Source: an uncultured Erysipelotrichaceae bacterium
Lineage (GTDB): Bacteria > Bacillota_I > Bacilli_A > RF39 > UBA660
Reading direction: 5' to 3'
NCBI GenBank assembly: GCA_902766815.1
Contig: CACXEZ010000051.1
Span: 1-15,784, forward strand
DNA length: 15,784 bases
This document shows positions 1 through 7,637 of this stretch, piece by piece (position 1 is the stretch's first letter; each line of letters begins with the position of its first letter). A program made the position numbers and the translations under genes. The notes beneath the pieces were generated by a model. It searched no databases and was not told the origin of the DNA. It saw nothing but the letters and a program-made list of their open reading frames with translations.

Positions 1-14
1 TAGTGTGATACTAG

Positions 15-43
15 CACCAATTCATACATAATTTGAATTGGTG
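15..43. repeat. Inverted repeat at the leftward start site, operator-like
   Basis: Perfect 10-base arms, CACCAATTCA (15-24) and TGAATTGGTG (34-43), flank a 9-base spacer. The dyad begins at the predicted start site of the leftward promoter, where a bound repressor would block initiation or early elongation. In RNA it would also form a 5' leader hairpin. There is no T-run on either side, so a terminator is unlikely. The geometry (about 10-N9-10) recalls the HrcA CIRCE element, but the arm sequence is not the CIRCE consensus. Confidence 0.6.
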
Positions 44-49
44 ATTAAT

Positions 50-78
50 ATATTACTCGATAACCCTTTTTTTGTCAA
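50..78 (-). promoter_or_regulatory. Leftward sigma-A-type promoter
   Basis: On the minus strand there is a perfect TTGACA -35 (73-78), a 17-base spacer and TAATAT as -10 (50-55). Transcription would begin near position 43 and leave the window to the left, so the gene served is not visible. It is divergent from the deacetylase promoter at 170-199. Confidence 0.75.
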
Positions 79-169
79 GTAAAAAAATAAAAAAATTTTT
101 AAAATTTTATACTAAAATTCAATAGTTTTACAAATACTAAAAATAAGTGTCAATTAAAAGAAGTTTAGG

Positions 170-199
170 TTGCGATAAAATTCATATTTATGGTATGAT
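170..199 (+). promoter_or_regulatory. Promoter for the deacetylase gene
   Basis: TTGCGA (170-175), an 18-base spacer and TATGAT (194-199), preceded by TGG at 191-193, which makes an extended -10. Start of transcription would be near 206, leaving a leader of about 25 bases before the ATG at 231. Confidence 0.7.
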
Positions 200-230
200 A
201 TTATTGCTTTAGAATTAGGTCGTGGTAGTA

Positions 231-1661
231 ATGAAAATGATAAGGAAAAAAGTAAAGAAAAACAGAAAACTACTTTCTTGCATGATATTATGTTTTATCA
301 TCTCTGGTATCATTTCTTTTATATCTTGTTACTTATTATCTCCTAAAATAAAAATAGAAGAAAATAAGATAACGATTCAAGTAGGTGAAGTCTTTGAAGA
401 ACCAAAATACATTGCCATGCTAAATGATCGAGATGTCACAAGATTAGTGCAAAAGAAAGGAACAGTAAATGAAAATAAAGTAGGTACATATAAAATAGAA
501 TATGATATAAAATACTCTATCTTTGAGGATAAAAAAATAGTGATAGTAGATGTAATTGATCAAGAATCTCCAAAAATAGAACTAGCAGGTGGTGAAGAAG
601 TTACAATCTGTCCAAATAAGGATTATGAGGAAATTGGCTACACTGCTACAGATAACTATGATGGGGATTTAACAGGTAAAGTAACAGTAGAACAAGAAAT
701 TGATAAAATTATTTATAGAGTAAAAGATAGCTCTGATAACCAAACAGAAGTGATTAGGAAAATAAACAAAAACGATTCTGAAAAGCCATCCATATCCTTA
801 AAAGGGAATGCTACCATGACAATATTGATAGGAAACACTTATAACGAACCAGGATATACAGCAACAGATAATTGTGATGGTGATATAACAGATAGGGTAA
901 CAGTTACAGAAACAATTAACACTAACATACCAGGAACTTACTATATAACATACGAAGTAGCTGATAGTTATGAAAATGAAGCTACCATAACAAGAACAGT
1001 TAAAGTAATCAGTCATGCTGAAGATGAAAAAGGAGTAATTTATTTAACTTTTGATGATGGACCAAGCAGCACTATCACGAAAGAAGTATTAAGGATATTA
1101 AAAGAAGAAGGAATTGAAGCTACATTCTTTGTCATCAATCACTCTGATGACTTAAATTATCTAATCAAACAAGAATTTGATGAAGGACATACCGTAGCTA
1201 TTCATAGCTATACTCACAACTACGCTTATATCTATCAATCAGAAAGTAACTATTTTAGCGACTTAGAAAAGATGAAATCAAAAATCAAGCAAATTACAGG
1301 AATTGATAGCAATATTATCCGTTTTCCAGGTGGAAGTTCTAATACAGTAAGCAAAAAATATAATAAAGAAATCATGACAAGACTCACAAAACAAGTAGTA
1401 GAAAAGGGATACCATTATTTCGATTGGAACGTAGGCTCAGGAGATGCAGGAGATGTCAAATCCAGTAAAGAAGTATATAATAACGTCACGCAAAGTCTTT
1501 CACATAATCGTTCCAACGTAGTCTTAATGCACGACTTTGAAAATAATTATTACACTTTAAATGCTCTAAGAGATATCATTGAATACGGAAAACAAAATGG
1601 ATATATTTTTAAGAAAATTACTTATGATACAGAAATGGTAACTCATAGAGTAAACAACTAA
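231..1661 (+). CDS. Membrane-anchored polysaccharide deacetylase with three Ig-like modules
   Basis: Probable peptidoglycan or cell-surface polysaccharide N-deacetylase of the NodB/PgdA family (carbohydrate esterase 4), acting outside the membrane. Counting from the ATG at 231 (476 residues): a basic N-terminus and one hydrophobic segment (about 14-35) act as an uncleaved anchor. Three ~70-residue DUF5011-type Ig-like modules follow (about 40-262); two share a DN-x-DGD-[LI]-T motif. The NodB domain fills the rest, with all family motifs: TFDDGPSS (metal Asp pair), HSYTH (two metal His), RFPGGSSN, DWNVGSGD and VLMHD. The catalytic set looks intact. An in-frame GTG at 222 would add three residues; ATG 231 is preferred because AGGT at 217-220 lies 10 bases upstream. 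It is followed after 47 bp by the ArsC-like gene with no terminator between. The substrate cannot be read from sequence. Confidence 0.9.
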   Translation: MKMIRKKVKKNRKLLSCMILCFIISGIISFISCYLLSPKIKIEENKITIQVGEVFEEPKYIAMLNDRDVTRLVQKKGTVNENKVGTYKIEYDIKYSIFEDKKIVIVDVIDQESPKIELAGGEEVTICPNKDYEEIGYTATDNYDGDLTGKVTVEQEIDKIIYRVKDSSDNQTEVIRKINKNDSEKPSISLKGNATMTILIGNTYNEPGYTATDNCDGDITDRVTVTETINTNIPGTYYITYEVADSYENEATITRTVKVISHAEDEKGVIYLTFDDGPSSTITKEVLRILKEEGIEATFFVINHSDDLNYLIKQEFDEGHTVAIHSYTHNYAYIYQSESNYFSDLEKMKSKIKQITGIDSNIIRFPGGSSNTVSKKYNKEIMTRLTKQVVEKGYHYFDWNVGSGDAGDVKSSKEVYNNVTQSLSHNRSNVVLMHDFENNYYTLNALRDIIEYGKQNGYIFKKITYDTEMVTHRVNN

Positions 1662-1708
1662 AACTATATATGAAAGTAATTTAAATATAAAAACGAAGGA
1701 GGGTAATG

Positions 1709-2056
1709 ATGGAACTAATAGAGTATTCAAAATGTTCAACATGCAAAAAAGCAAAAGAATATCTAAAAGCACATAATTTAAATTTTACAGTAAGAGAAAT
1801 TAAAGATGAAACCCCAAATATAAATGAAATAAATAATTGGCTAGAAAAATATAATATAGAAATAAACAAATTATTTAATACAAGTGGCCTAATCTATAGA
1901 AGTATGAATTTAAAAGAAAAATTAAAAGATCTAAGTAATGAGGAAAAGATAAAATTATTATCAGAAAATGCTATGTTAATTAAAAGACCATTATTAGTAT
2001 TAGAAAATAAACTATTAATAGGTTTTAAAGAAAAAGAATGGGATAGCATATTATGA
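1709..2056 (+). CDS. ArsC/Spx-fold thioredoxin-like protein (YusI type)
   Basis: A 115-residue cytoplasmic protein of the arsenate reductase/Spx-like thioredoxin fold. The N-terminus carries the CxxC redox pair (Cys9, Cys12, in YSKCSTCKKA), and an Arg-Pro (93-94) matches the cis-Pro region of the family. Overall it resembles Bacillus subtilis YusI (from memory, through motifs such as FNTSG and the KRP segment) more than Spx, and I see no evidence of true arsenate reduction: no ars genes are nearby. Two ATGs are adjacent (1706, 1709); AAGGAGG at 1696-1702 is 6 bases from 1709 and only 3 from 1706, so 1709 is preferred. It ends in TGA and is followed by a hairpin terminator. The physiological role is unknown for this group; a thiol-redox function is an inference. 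Confidence 0.85.
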   Translation: MELIEYSKCSTCKKAKEYLKAHNLNFTVREIKDETPNINEINNWLEKYNIEINKLFNTSGLIYRSMNLKEKLKDLSNEEKIKLLSENAMLIKRPLLVLENKLLIGFKEKEWDSIL

Positions 2057-2070
2057 TAAAAAAATCTTAT

Positions 2071-2101
2071 AAAAGAATCAAAAAATAGATTTGATTCTTT
2101 T
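2071..2101 (+). terminator. Hairpin terminator after the ArsC-like gene
   Basis: Twelve-base arms AAAAGAATCAAA (2071-2082) and TTTGATTCTTTT (2090-2101) around a 7-base loop. The 3' arm ends in four T, followed by A and C, so the U-tract is short and the A-rich 5' arm could also serve the opposite strand. It separates this operon from the smc promoter. Confidence 0.65.
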
Positions 2102-2118
2102 ACTTTGAGATAATCTTC

Positions 2119-2147
2119 TTGCTAGATCGATAAAAATAAGATATACT
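2119..2147 (+). promoter_or_regulatory. Promoter of the smc operon
   Basis: TTGCTA (2119-2124), a 17-base spacer and TATACT (2142-2147). Transcription would start near 2154, about 20 bases before the smc ATG. No other promoter of this quality is visible before mutL, so the four genes to 9431 are probably one transcript. Confidence 0.7.
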
Positions 2148-2173
2148 AAGAAATAGATAAGAGTGGTGAAAAT

Positions 2174-5119
2174 ATGTACTTAAAGAGTATTAAGGCTTAT
2201 GGATTCAAGTCATTTGCCGATAAAATAGAGATTAATTTAGGAGAAAATATCAATGGTATTGTAGGACCAAATGGTAGTGGGAAGTCAAATGTAGTAGATG
2301 CAGTTCGTTGGGTATTAGGAGAACAATCAATCAAATCTTTAAGAGGAGAAACAGCAACGGATGTCATATTCTCAGGTAGTAAAAGTAGAAAACCTCTAAA
2401 TAGTGCTTCCATTACATTAGTATTTGATAACACGGATCTATACCTTCCTATTAATTATACAGAAGTATCAATCAAAAGAGTAATGTATAGAAGTGGAGAA
2501 AACGAATATTACTTAAACAATGAAAGATGTCGTCTTAAAGATATTACTAATCTTTTAACTGACTCAGGAGCTGATAAAGAAAGTTTTAATATTATAGGGC
2601 AAGGAAAAATTGATGAGATTTTATCAACCAAACCAGGAGATAGAAGACTTGTATTTGAAAGTGCCGCAGGAGTACTAAAATATAAAAAAAGAAAAGAAGA
2701 GGCCACTAAAAAGCTAGAACGTACTAACAATAATATGGATAGAGTAAATGACATTATCAGAGAACTAGAAAACAATCTAATTCCTTTAGAAAGACAGAGC
2801 AGAGATGCTACTAGATTTTTAGAATTAAAAAAAGAGTTAAGCAACCTAGACATTTCCTTAATGGTAAAAGATATAGAAACCCTAAATTATAAAACCAAGA
2901 ATCTAAAGGAAAAAATAGATATTTTAAATGATGATTTAATAAAATTATCCAATAATCACTCTAGTTATGATATAGAACTGCTTTCTAAAAAAGATAAATT
3001 AAAAAAGTTGGAAATAGAAATGAATCAACATCAAAATACTCTAATAGAAATTACCAAAAGTATTGAGAAAATAGATGCCGATATTAGAGTATTAAAAACA
3101 AGAAAAGAATTAAACGAAGAACCTAATGAAAGTAAATTTTTAAAATTAAAAGAAGAACTATTAAAATTAGAATCTGAAATAAATGAATTAAAAAACAAGA
3201 ATGAAGAACAAAGTCAAAAACTAAATCTATCTTCTCAAAACCATCAAAAGCAGACAGAAAAATATCAAACTCTTACAAATGATAAAAATAAAACTATCAC
3301 CACTATAGATAATTTAAGTAGAGAAGAAAATAATCTAAAATACAAAATTGAACTATTAAAAACAAATCTAGAAAATGATAGTTCCATTCCTAGTGCCATA
3401 AAAAACATTTTAAATAACAAAAGATTAAAAGGTGCTCACAATGTTCTAGGAAAATTAATAGAAATAGAAGAAGAATATCAAACTGCTATTACCACTAGTC
3501 TAGGAGGTGCTATCAATTACCTAGTAGTTGATACTGCTTCTGACGCGAAAGAAATGGTCTATTACTTAAAAGAAAACAAATTAGGAAGAGCAACATTCTT
3601 TCCAATTGATTCTGTAAAGTCAAGATACGTAGATGAAGTTACTTTAAGCAAATTAAAAAATAAAGATGGGTTTATATCAATAGCAAGCGAAGTAGTAAAA
3701 AGAGAACCATTCTTAGATAATATTATCAAAAATCAATTGGGACATGTTATCATAGCAGACACGCTAGATAATGCTAATCAAATAAATAAAATTAGTAATA
3801 ACCGTTATAAGATTGTAACATTAGATGGACAAGTAGTAAATGTAGGTGGAACCATTACAGGAGGTAGTAGCGCCGAGAACCATAACTATTTAAAAGATAA
3901 ATATGATTTAACAAATAAAAAACAAGAATTAAATTTATTAGAAGAAAAAAAACAAGAGCTAGAGCAAAAATTGAAGCTTCAAAATCATGAATTAGAAGAA
4001 CAAGAAAAACTAATTCTAAAATCAAAAAGCGAAGTATTATCCATAACAGAAAACAAAAATAATCTAACCAAAATAATAGAAGAGAAAAAGAACAAAATAG
4101 CTTCTTTAGAACAAGAACTAAAAGATACAGAATCTCTAAGTAAAGGAGAGAGTGATAAACACCTAGAAAGTATGCTGACAATGTACTATAGTGCTATCGC
4201 TAACAGAGATAATATTAAAATGGAAAAAGATATACTACTTTCTCAAAAAGAAAATATAGAAAAAGAAATAATAGAAATTGAAGAATTAGAAAAACGTGAT
4301 AATTATTATATAACAACAAAAGAAAGAACTTTAAAAGAATTAGAAATTAAATTAAATACTAGCAATATTAAACTAGATAACTTATTAATTTCTTTAGGAG
4401 AAGAATATAGTATTACTTTTGACAAAGCTAAAGAAGCCTATCAATTAGAAATAGATGATGAAACTGCTAGAAATCGTGTCAAAGAAATAAAATCGGAAAT
4501 CAAACAGTTAGGATATGTCAACGTAGAAGCAATAGAGGAATATAAAAAAGTTCGTGATAGGTATGATTTTCTAACCAAGCAAAAAGAAGATTTAAAAGAA
4601 GCAGAAAATACTTTACTAGAAATCATCAAAGAAATGGATGAAATTATGAAAGAAAGATTCATAAAAACTTTTGAAGCCATTCGTATAGAGTTCAAAAAAG
4701 TGTTTGTAAGTATGTTTGGTGGAGGGGAAGCGGAATTAATTCTAACGGATAAGGACAATTTATTAGAAACAGGCATAGAAATAGAAGCGGTTCCTTCTGG
4801 TAAAGTATTAAAAAATATTTCTTTATTAAGTGGAGGAGAAAAAACCTTTACGGCAATTTCTTTACTATTTGCAATTTTAAATGTAAGACCAGTACCATTC
4901 TGTATATTAGACGAAGTAGAAGCAGCCCTAGATGATGCTAACGTAGAAAGTTTTGGCAATTATTTATATAAATATAAAAATAAAACTCAATTTATTTTAA
5001 TCACTCACAAAAAGAAAACAATGGAATTTGCTGACATTTTATATGGAATTACCATGCAAGAATCAGGAGTCAGCAAGTTGGTTAGTGTAAGATTAGAGGA
5101 TTTAAAAGAAAACTATTGA
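2174..5119 (+). CDS. smc: Chromosome segregation/condensation ATPase SMC
   Basis: Subunit of the SMC-ScpAB condensin that compacts and segregates the chromosome. All parts are present in 981 residues: N-terminal half-head with Walker A GPNGSGKSN (31-39) and Q-loop (Gln143); Lys/Glu-rich coiled coil (about 165-405); hinge (about 415-565) ending in GGTITGG; returning coil (about 570-830); C-terminal half-head with signature LSGGEK (885-890), Walker B ILDE (911-914), D-loop ALDD (918-921) and switch His945. B. subtilis SMC is near 1190 residues; the shortening is in both coiled-coil arms, not in the heads or hinge, and SMCs of about 980 residues are known from mycoplasmas. The ribosome binding site is weak (GTGGTGA, 2163-2169). 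It is not next to rnc/ftsY as in many Bacillota; scpA and scpB are not in the window. Confidence 0.97.
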   Translation: MYLKSIKAYGFKSFADKIEINLGENINGIVGPNGSGKSNVVDAVRWVLGEQSIKSLRGETATDVIFSGSKSRKPLNSASITLVFDNTDLYLPINYTEVSIKRVMYRSGENEYYLNNERCRLKDITNLLTDSGADKESFNIIGQGKIDEILSTKPGDRRLVFESAAGVLKYKKRKEEATKKLERTNNNMDRVNDIIRELENNLIPLERQSRDATRFLELKKELSNLDISLMVKDIETLNYKTKNLKEKIDILNDDLIKLSNNHSSYDIELLSKKDKLKKLEIEMNQHQNTLIEITKSIEKIDADIRVLKTRKELNEEPNESKFLKLKEELLKLESEINELKNKNEEQSQKLNLSSQNHQKQTEKYQTLTNDKNKTITTIDNLSREENNLKYKIELLKTNLENDSSIPSAIKNILNNKRLKGAHNVLGKLIEIEEEYQTAITTSLGGAINYLVVDTASDAKEMVYYLKENKLGRATFFPIDSVKSRYVDEVTLSKLKNKDGFISIASEVVKREPFLDNIIKNQLGHVIIADTLDNANQINKISNNRYKIVTLDGQVVNVGGTITGGSSAENHNYLKDKYDLTNKKQELNLLEEKKQELEQKLKLQNHELEEQEKLILKSKSEVLSITENKNNLTKIIEEKKNKIASLEQELKDTESLSKGESDKHLESMLTMYYSAIANRDNIKMEKDILLSQKENIEKEIIEIEELEKRDNYYITTKERTLKELEIKLNTSNIKLDNLLISLGEEYSITFDKAKEAYQLEIDDETARNRVKEIKSEIKQLGYVNVEAIEEYKKVRDRYDFLTKQKEDLKEAENTLLEIIKEMDEIMKERFIKTFEAIRIEFKKVFVSMFGGGEAELILTDKDNLLETGIEIEAVPSGKVLKNISLLSGGEKTFTAISLLFAILNVRPVPFCILDEVEAALDDANVESFGNYLYKYKNKTQFILITHKKKTMEFADILYGITMQESGVSKLVSVRLEDLKENY

Positions 5120-5138
5120 ATAAAAATAGGAGGAACCC

Positions 5139-6005
5139 ATGAATATCATTACACTCTCTAAAAAACAGTTCGAGAAGTTAACACCACTAACGTTATCAAA
5201 AGAAGTAATTAATACAGAAGGAAAAATATATAAATTCACTTATAAAAGACAAGAAAAAGTCCTAAAAAAATTATTTTGGCAAAGTGGAAATATTTTTGCC
5301 AATAAACTTTACACTTTAGAAATGTTAGACACAAATCATGAATTGCTGCCCCATAATTTCTGCATACCAGATTATTTAATCGCCATAAATCATCAAATTG
5401 CAGGATTTACAACTCCCAAAATAGCTGGTACAAACTTAGCAACAGTTCTGTATGATAAAAGATTCACCTTACAAGAACAGCTATTTTATCTAAAGAAAGT
5501 AGGAGAGATACTACAAGAAATGAAATGGATAAGAACCTATACAGAACTTACAGATTTTTATATAAACGATCTACACGAAGCCAACTTTATAGCTGATCTA
5601 GAGAAAAAAACTTTATCTGTAGTAGATTTAGATAGCTCAAAAATAGGATCAAACTTATCCTTCCCAGCTCGTTACTTAACCTCTATTTCTCTATTAAACA
5701 ACATCAAAGGAAAATATAGTATTGTTAACAATATCAACCAACCTGGATATGTAATAGCAGATGAAAATTCCGATCTATACTGCTATAACATCATGATTTT
5801 AAATTATTTAAGAGGAGAAAATATCAATAACTTATCTCTAGAAGAATTCTATAACTTTTTAAATCATCTTGATATCATTGGAATAAATAAAGAATTATTA
5901 GATATATTCTATAAAATTCTAAGTCCTAGTAAAAATGAAAACCCATATTTATTATTAGACTCAATTACAGAAAAACATCTATATAAAGTAAGAAATAAAT
6001 TATAA
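5139..6005 (+). CDS. Small kinase-fold (APH/protein-kinase-like) protein, function unknown
   Basis: A 288-residue soluble protein that I cannot place in a named family. The middle contains a kinase-like catalytic pattern: NDLHEANF (143-150) resembles the [H/N]-x-D-L-H-x-x-N loop of aminoglycoside/choline-kinase-like phosphotransferases, with Asp144 as candidate base and Asn149 as metal ligand. VVDLDS follows 12 residues later (161-166), in the place of the DFG/DxD metal motif (Asp163). In the N-lobe, Lys43 or Lys44 followed by a helix containing Glu61 could be the Lys-Glu pair. No glycine-rich loop is evident, and the C-lobe after 200 is short. ATP-dependent phosphotransfer is therefore inferred, not shown. 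AGGAGG at 5128-5133 sits 5 bases from the ATG. The gene lies 19 bp after smc and 21 bp before the repeat protein, so co-expression with both is likely. The substrate is unknown. Confidence 0.6.
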   Translation: MNIITLSKKQFEKLTPLTLSKEVINTEGKIYKFTYKRQEKVLKKLFWQSGNIFANKLYTLEMLDTNHELLPHNFCIPDYLIAINHQIAGFTTPKIAGTNLATVLYDKRFTLQEQLFYLKKVGEILQEMKWIRTYTELTDFYINDLHEANFIADLEKKTLSVVDLDSSKIGSNLSFPARYLTSISLLNNIKGKYSIVNNINQPGYVIADENSDLYCYNIMILNYLRGENINNLSLEEFYNFLNHLDIIGINKELLDIFYKILSPSKNENPYLLLDSITEKHLYKVRNKL

Positions 6006-6026
6006 TAATAGGAAGGAAATAATAAA

Positions 6027-7610
6027 ATGAAAGTATTACTCTTTTTATGGAAATATAAAATACTAAAAGATCCAGCCAACTTATCATACCAAACCAGAAA
6101 TTTTATGAAATTATCCAAAAAAGATAGAAGAAAAATATTAGATAAATATTTTTTAAAATTCAAAAGTGTAAAATTACTAGAAAATTATTTTGATCGGAAA
6201 GAATCAAAATATTATGAAGAAGGAAGAGAAATAACTTTCTTCGATTGCTACTATTTTGATAAAAAACTACTAGAATATAATATAAAAAATATTAGATTTA
6301 TCGATAAATTTATGATTGAACCCCAAATGAAAGAACACCTAATAAAATATGTTTTGAAAGTAATAAAAGAAAAATCACAAGAAATGACATCTAAAGACTT
6401 AAGAAATTATTTAGATAACTTGCCCAAAGCTTTAAGTGAGAATTTAGATTTCATGAACTATCTAGTTAGTATAGATGAATCTAATATAAAATATATCACT
6501 TACAATGAAATATATCCAATGAAACAAAAAGAACTAATCATAAAAGGAATTCAAATGGCTAGAACAAAAGAATTTAATTTAAAAAAATTCTTGAAGATGG
6601 ATGGGACTCTTCCCAAAATTTTAGAAACTAATTTTGATTTTTTGATATACTTAATTGAAAATGATATATCTAATATTATATATTTAGATGAAAAAATATT
6701 AGAAAATACAACTATTTCAAATCGAAGAATATTAGTACAAACCATAATAACTTCTCTAGATAAAAATCCTAGCTACTTAACAAAAATAGAAAACATTCCT
6801 AAGCTATCTATTATCCTAAATAGTAATGAAGAATTTATTACTTACATAATAAAATTAAATCTAGATAATATTCGTTATATTGATTGGCATAACTTAAACG
6901 ATACTAAGAGAAAAAATCTAATAAACTATATTACCAAAACAATAGAAGAAAGAAATATAGATTTTGATATCATGAAATATCCGTTCCATCAATTATTCTT
7001 TGAAAACTATAATTTTATGAAATATTTAATCAAAAAAGATCTAAGATGGATAGCTATAACCAAGGTAAGTAATATAGAAGAAAACAATAAACTAATAAAT
7101 TTATTCTTCGAAATAAAAAACAATAAAAAATATAAACTTCGTCTAGAAGACTTCCTAGAAGATAAAGAACATATAAATCATCACTTAATAGAAAATGAGA
7201 AAATGTTACATTACTTTTTTATAAATAAAGTCCCTGTTGTAAAATACATAGATTTCTTTCAATTAAACTCCTCTAAAAAAATAGTTGAAAATATATTGAA
7301 AGAAATCAGTGCTAAAGATTATGAATTTAATAATGTTGACTTTCTAATAAATAGTAAATATCCAATTCCATTAAGTAATAGTTATAGATTTATGCGCTAT
7401 GTTATTGATAAGAATTTCAATAATCTAGCCTATATAGATATCTCTATGATAGATAAACACGAATTAATTAGAATAATTAATTATGCATTCCGTATGGTTT
7501 ATTACATTAGAGGTGGTAATAAAAATTTAAATTTTGATATAGATGGTTACTTTAAAGGAACAGATATTCTAGAAAATGAATATTTTAAAGAATGTTTAAA
7601 AAGCCTATAG
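6027..7610 (+). CDS. Repeat (probable alpha-solenoid) protein of unknown function
   Basis: A 527-residue protein with no signal peptide or convincing membrane segment; family not recognised. It is dominated by a degenerate repeat of about 62 residues whose core reads N-x-x-F-[ML]-x-Y-[LIV]-[IV]-x-x-[ND]-x-x-N-[IL]-x-Y-[IL]. Cores begin near residues 139, 202, 267, 327, 390 and 451; an earlier partial copy ends at NIKNIRFID (about 85-93). Regular spacing (60-65) with conserved hydrophobic and aromatic positions suggests stacked helices, a protein-binding solenoid (inference). The N-terminal 75 residues are basic and distinct, and the last 45 lie outside the repeats. AGGAAGGA (6010-6017) precedes the ATG by 9 bases. 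It lies 21 bp after the kinase-fold gene and 27 bp before mutL. A scaffold or partner of the kinase-fold protein is the natural guess; no catalytic motif is visible. Confidence 0.8.
   Translation: MKVLLFLWKYKILKDPANLSYQTRNFMKLSKKDRRKILDKYFLKFKSVKLLENYFDRKESKYYEEGREITFFDCYYFDKKLLEYNIKNIRFIDKFMIEPQMKEHLIKYVLKVIKEKSQEMTSKDLRNYLDNLPKALSENLDFMNYLVSIDESNIKYITYNEIYPMKQKELIIKGIQMARTKEFNLKKFLKMDGTLPKILETNFDFLIYLIENDISNIIYLDEKILENTTISNRRILVQTIITSLDKNPSYLTKIENIPKLSIILNSNEEFITYIIKLNLDNIRYIDWHNLNDTKRKNLINYITKTIEERNIDFDIMKYPFHQLFFENYNFMKYLIKKDLRWIAITKVSNIEENNKLINLFFEIKNNKKYKLRLEDFLEDKEHINHHLIENEKMLHYFFINKVPVVKYIDFFQLNSSKKIVENILKEISAKDYEFNNVDFLINSKYPIPLSNSYRFMRYVIDKNFNNLAYIDISMIDKHELIRIINYAFRMVYYIRGGNKNLNFDIDGYFKGTDILENEYFKECLKSL
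6258..7436 (+). repeat. Tandem protein repeats, ~62 codons each, 6-7 copies
   Basis: Coding-level tandem repeat inside the 527-residue protein. Six clear cores (for example NFDFLIYLIENDISNIIYL and NEEFITYIIKLNLDNIRYI) plus one partial copy at the start. The DNA copies have diverged enough that no nucleotide repeat is obvious, so the duplications are old and held at protein level. Confidence 0.8.
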
Positions 7611-7637
7611 TTTAACTAAAGAAAGAGGGAAAGTAAA

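Noticed and set aside
15..43. CIRCE/HrcA heat-shock operator
   Set aside because: The arm-spacer-arm geometry is similar, but the arms differ from TTAGCACTC/GAGTGCTAA at several positions and no chaperone gene is visible.
1709..2056. True arsenate reductase (arsC)
   Set aside because: The fold and CxxC fit, but no arsenite pump, ArsR or other ars gene is near; the YusI-like group is not tied to arsenate.
4441..4959. Long open frame antisense to smc (172 codons)
   Set aside because: Its Ser/Leu-rich composition mirrors Lys/Glu/Thr-rich smc codons, it has no ribosome binding site and no recognisable motif.
2174..5119. smc as a truncated or broken gene because it is ~200 residues short
   Set aside because: Both half-heads, hinge, signature, Walker B and switch His are complete in one frame; the shortage is confined to the coiled coil.
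5117..5119. UGA read as tryptophan (code 4)
   Set aside because: TGA ends smc and the ArsC-like gene at the family-expected C-termini, and tryptophan is encoded by TGG throughout.
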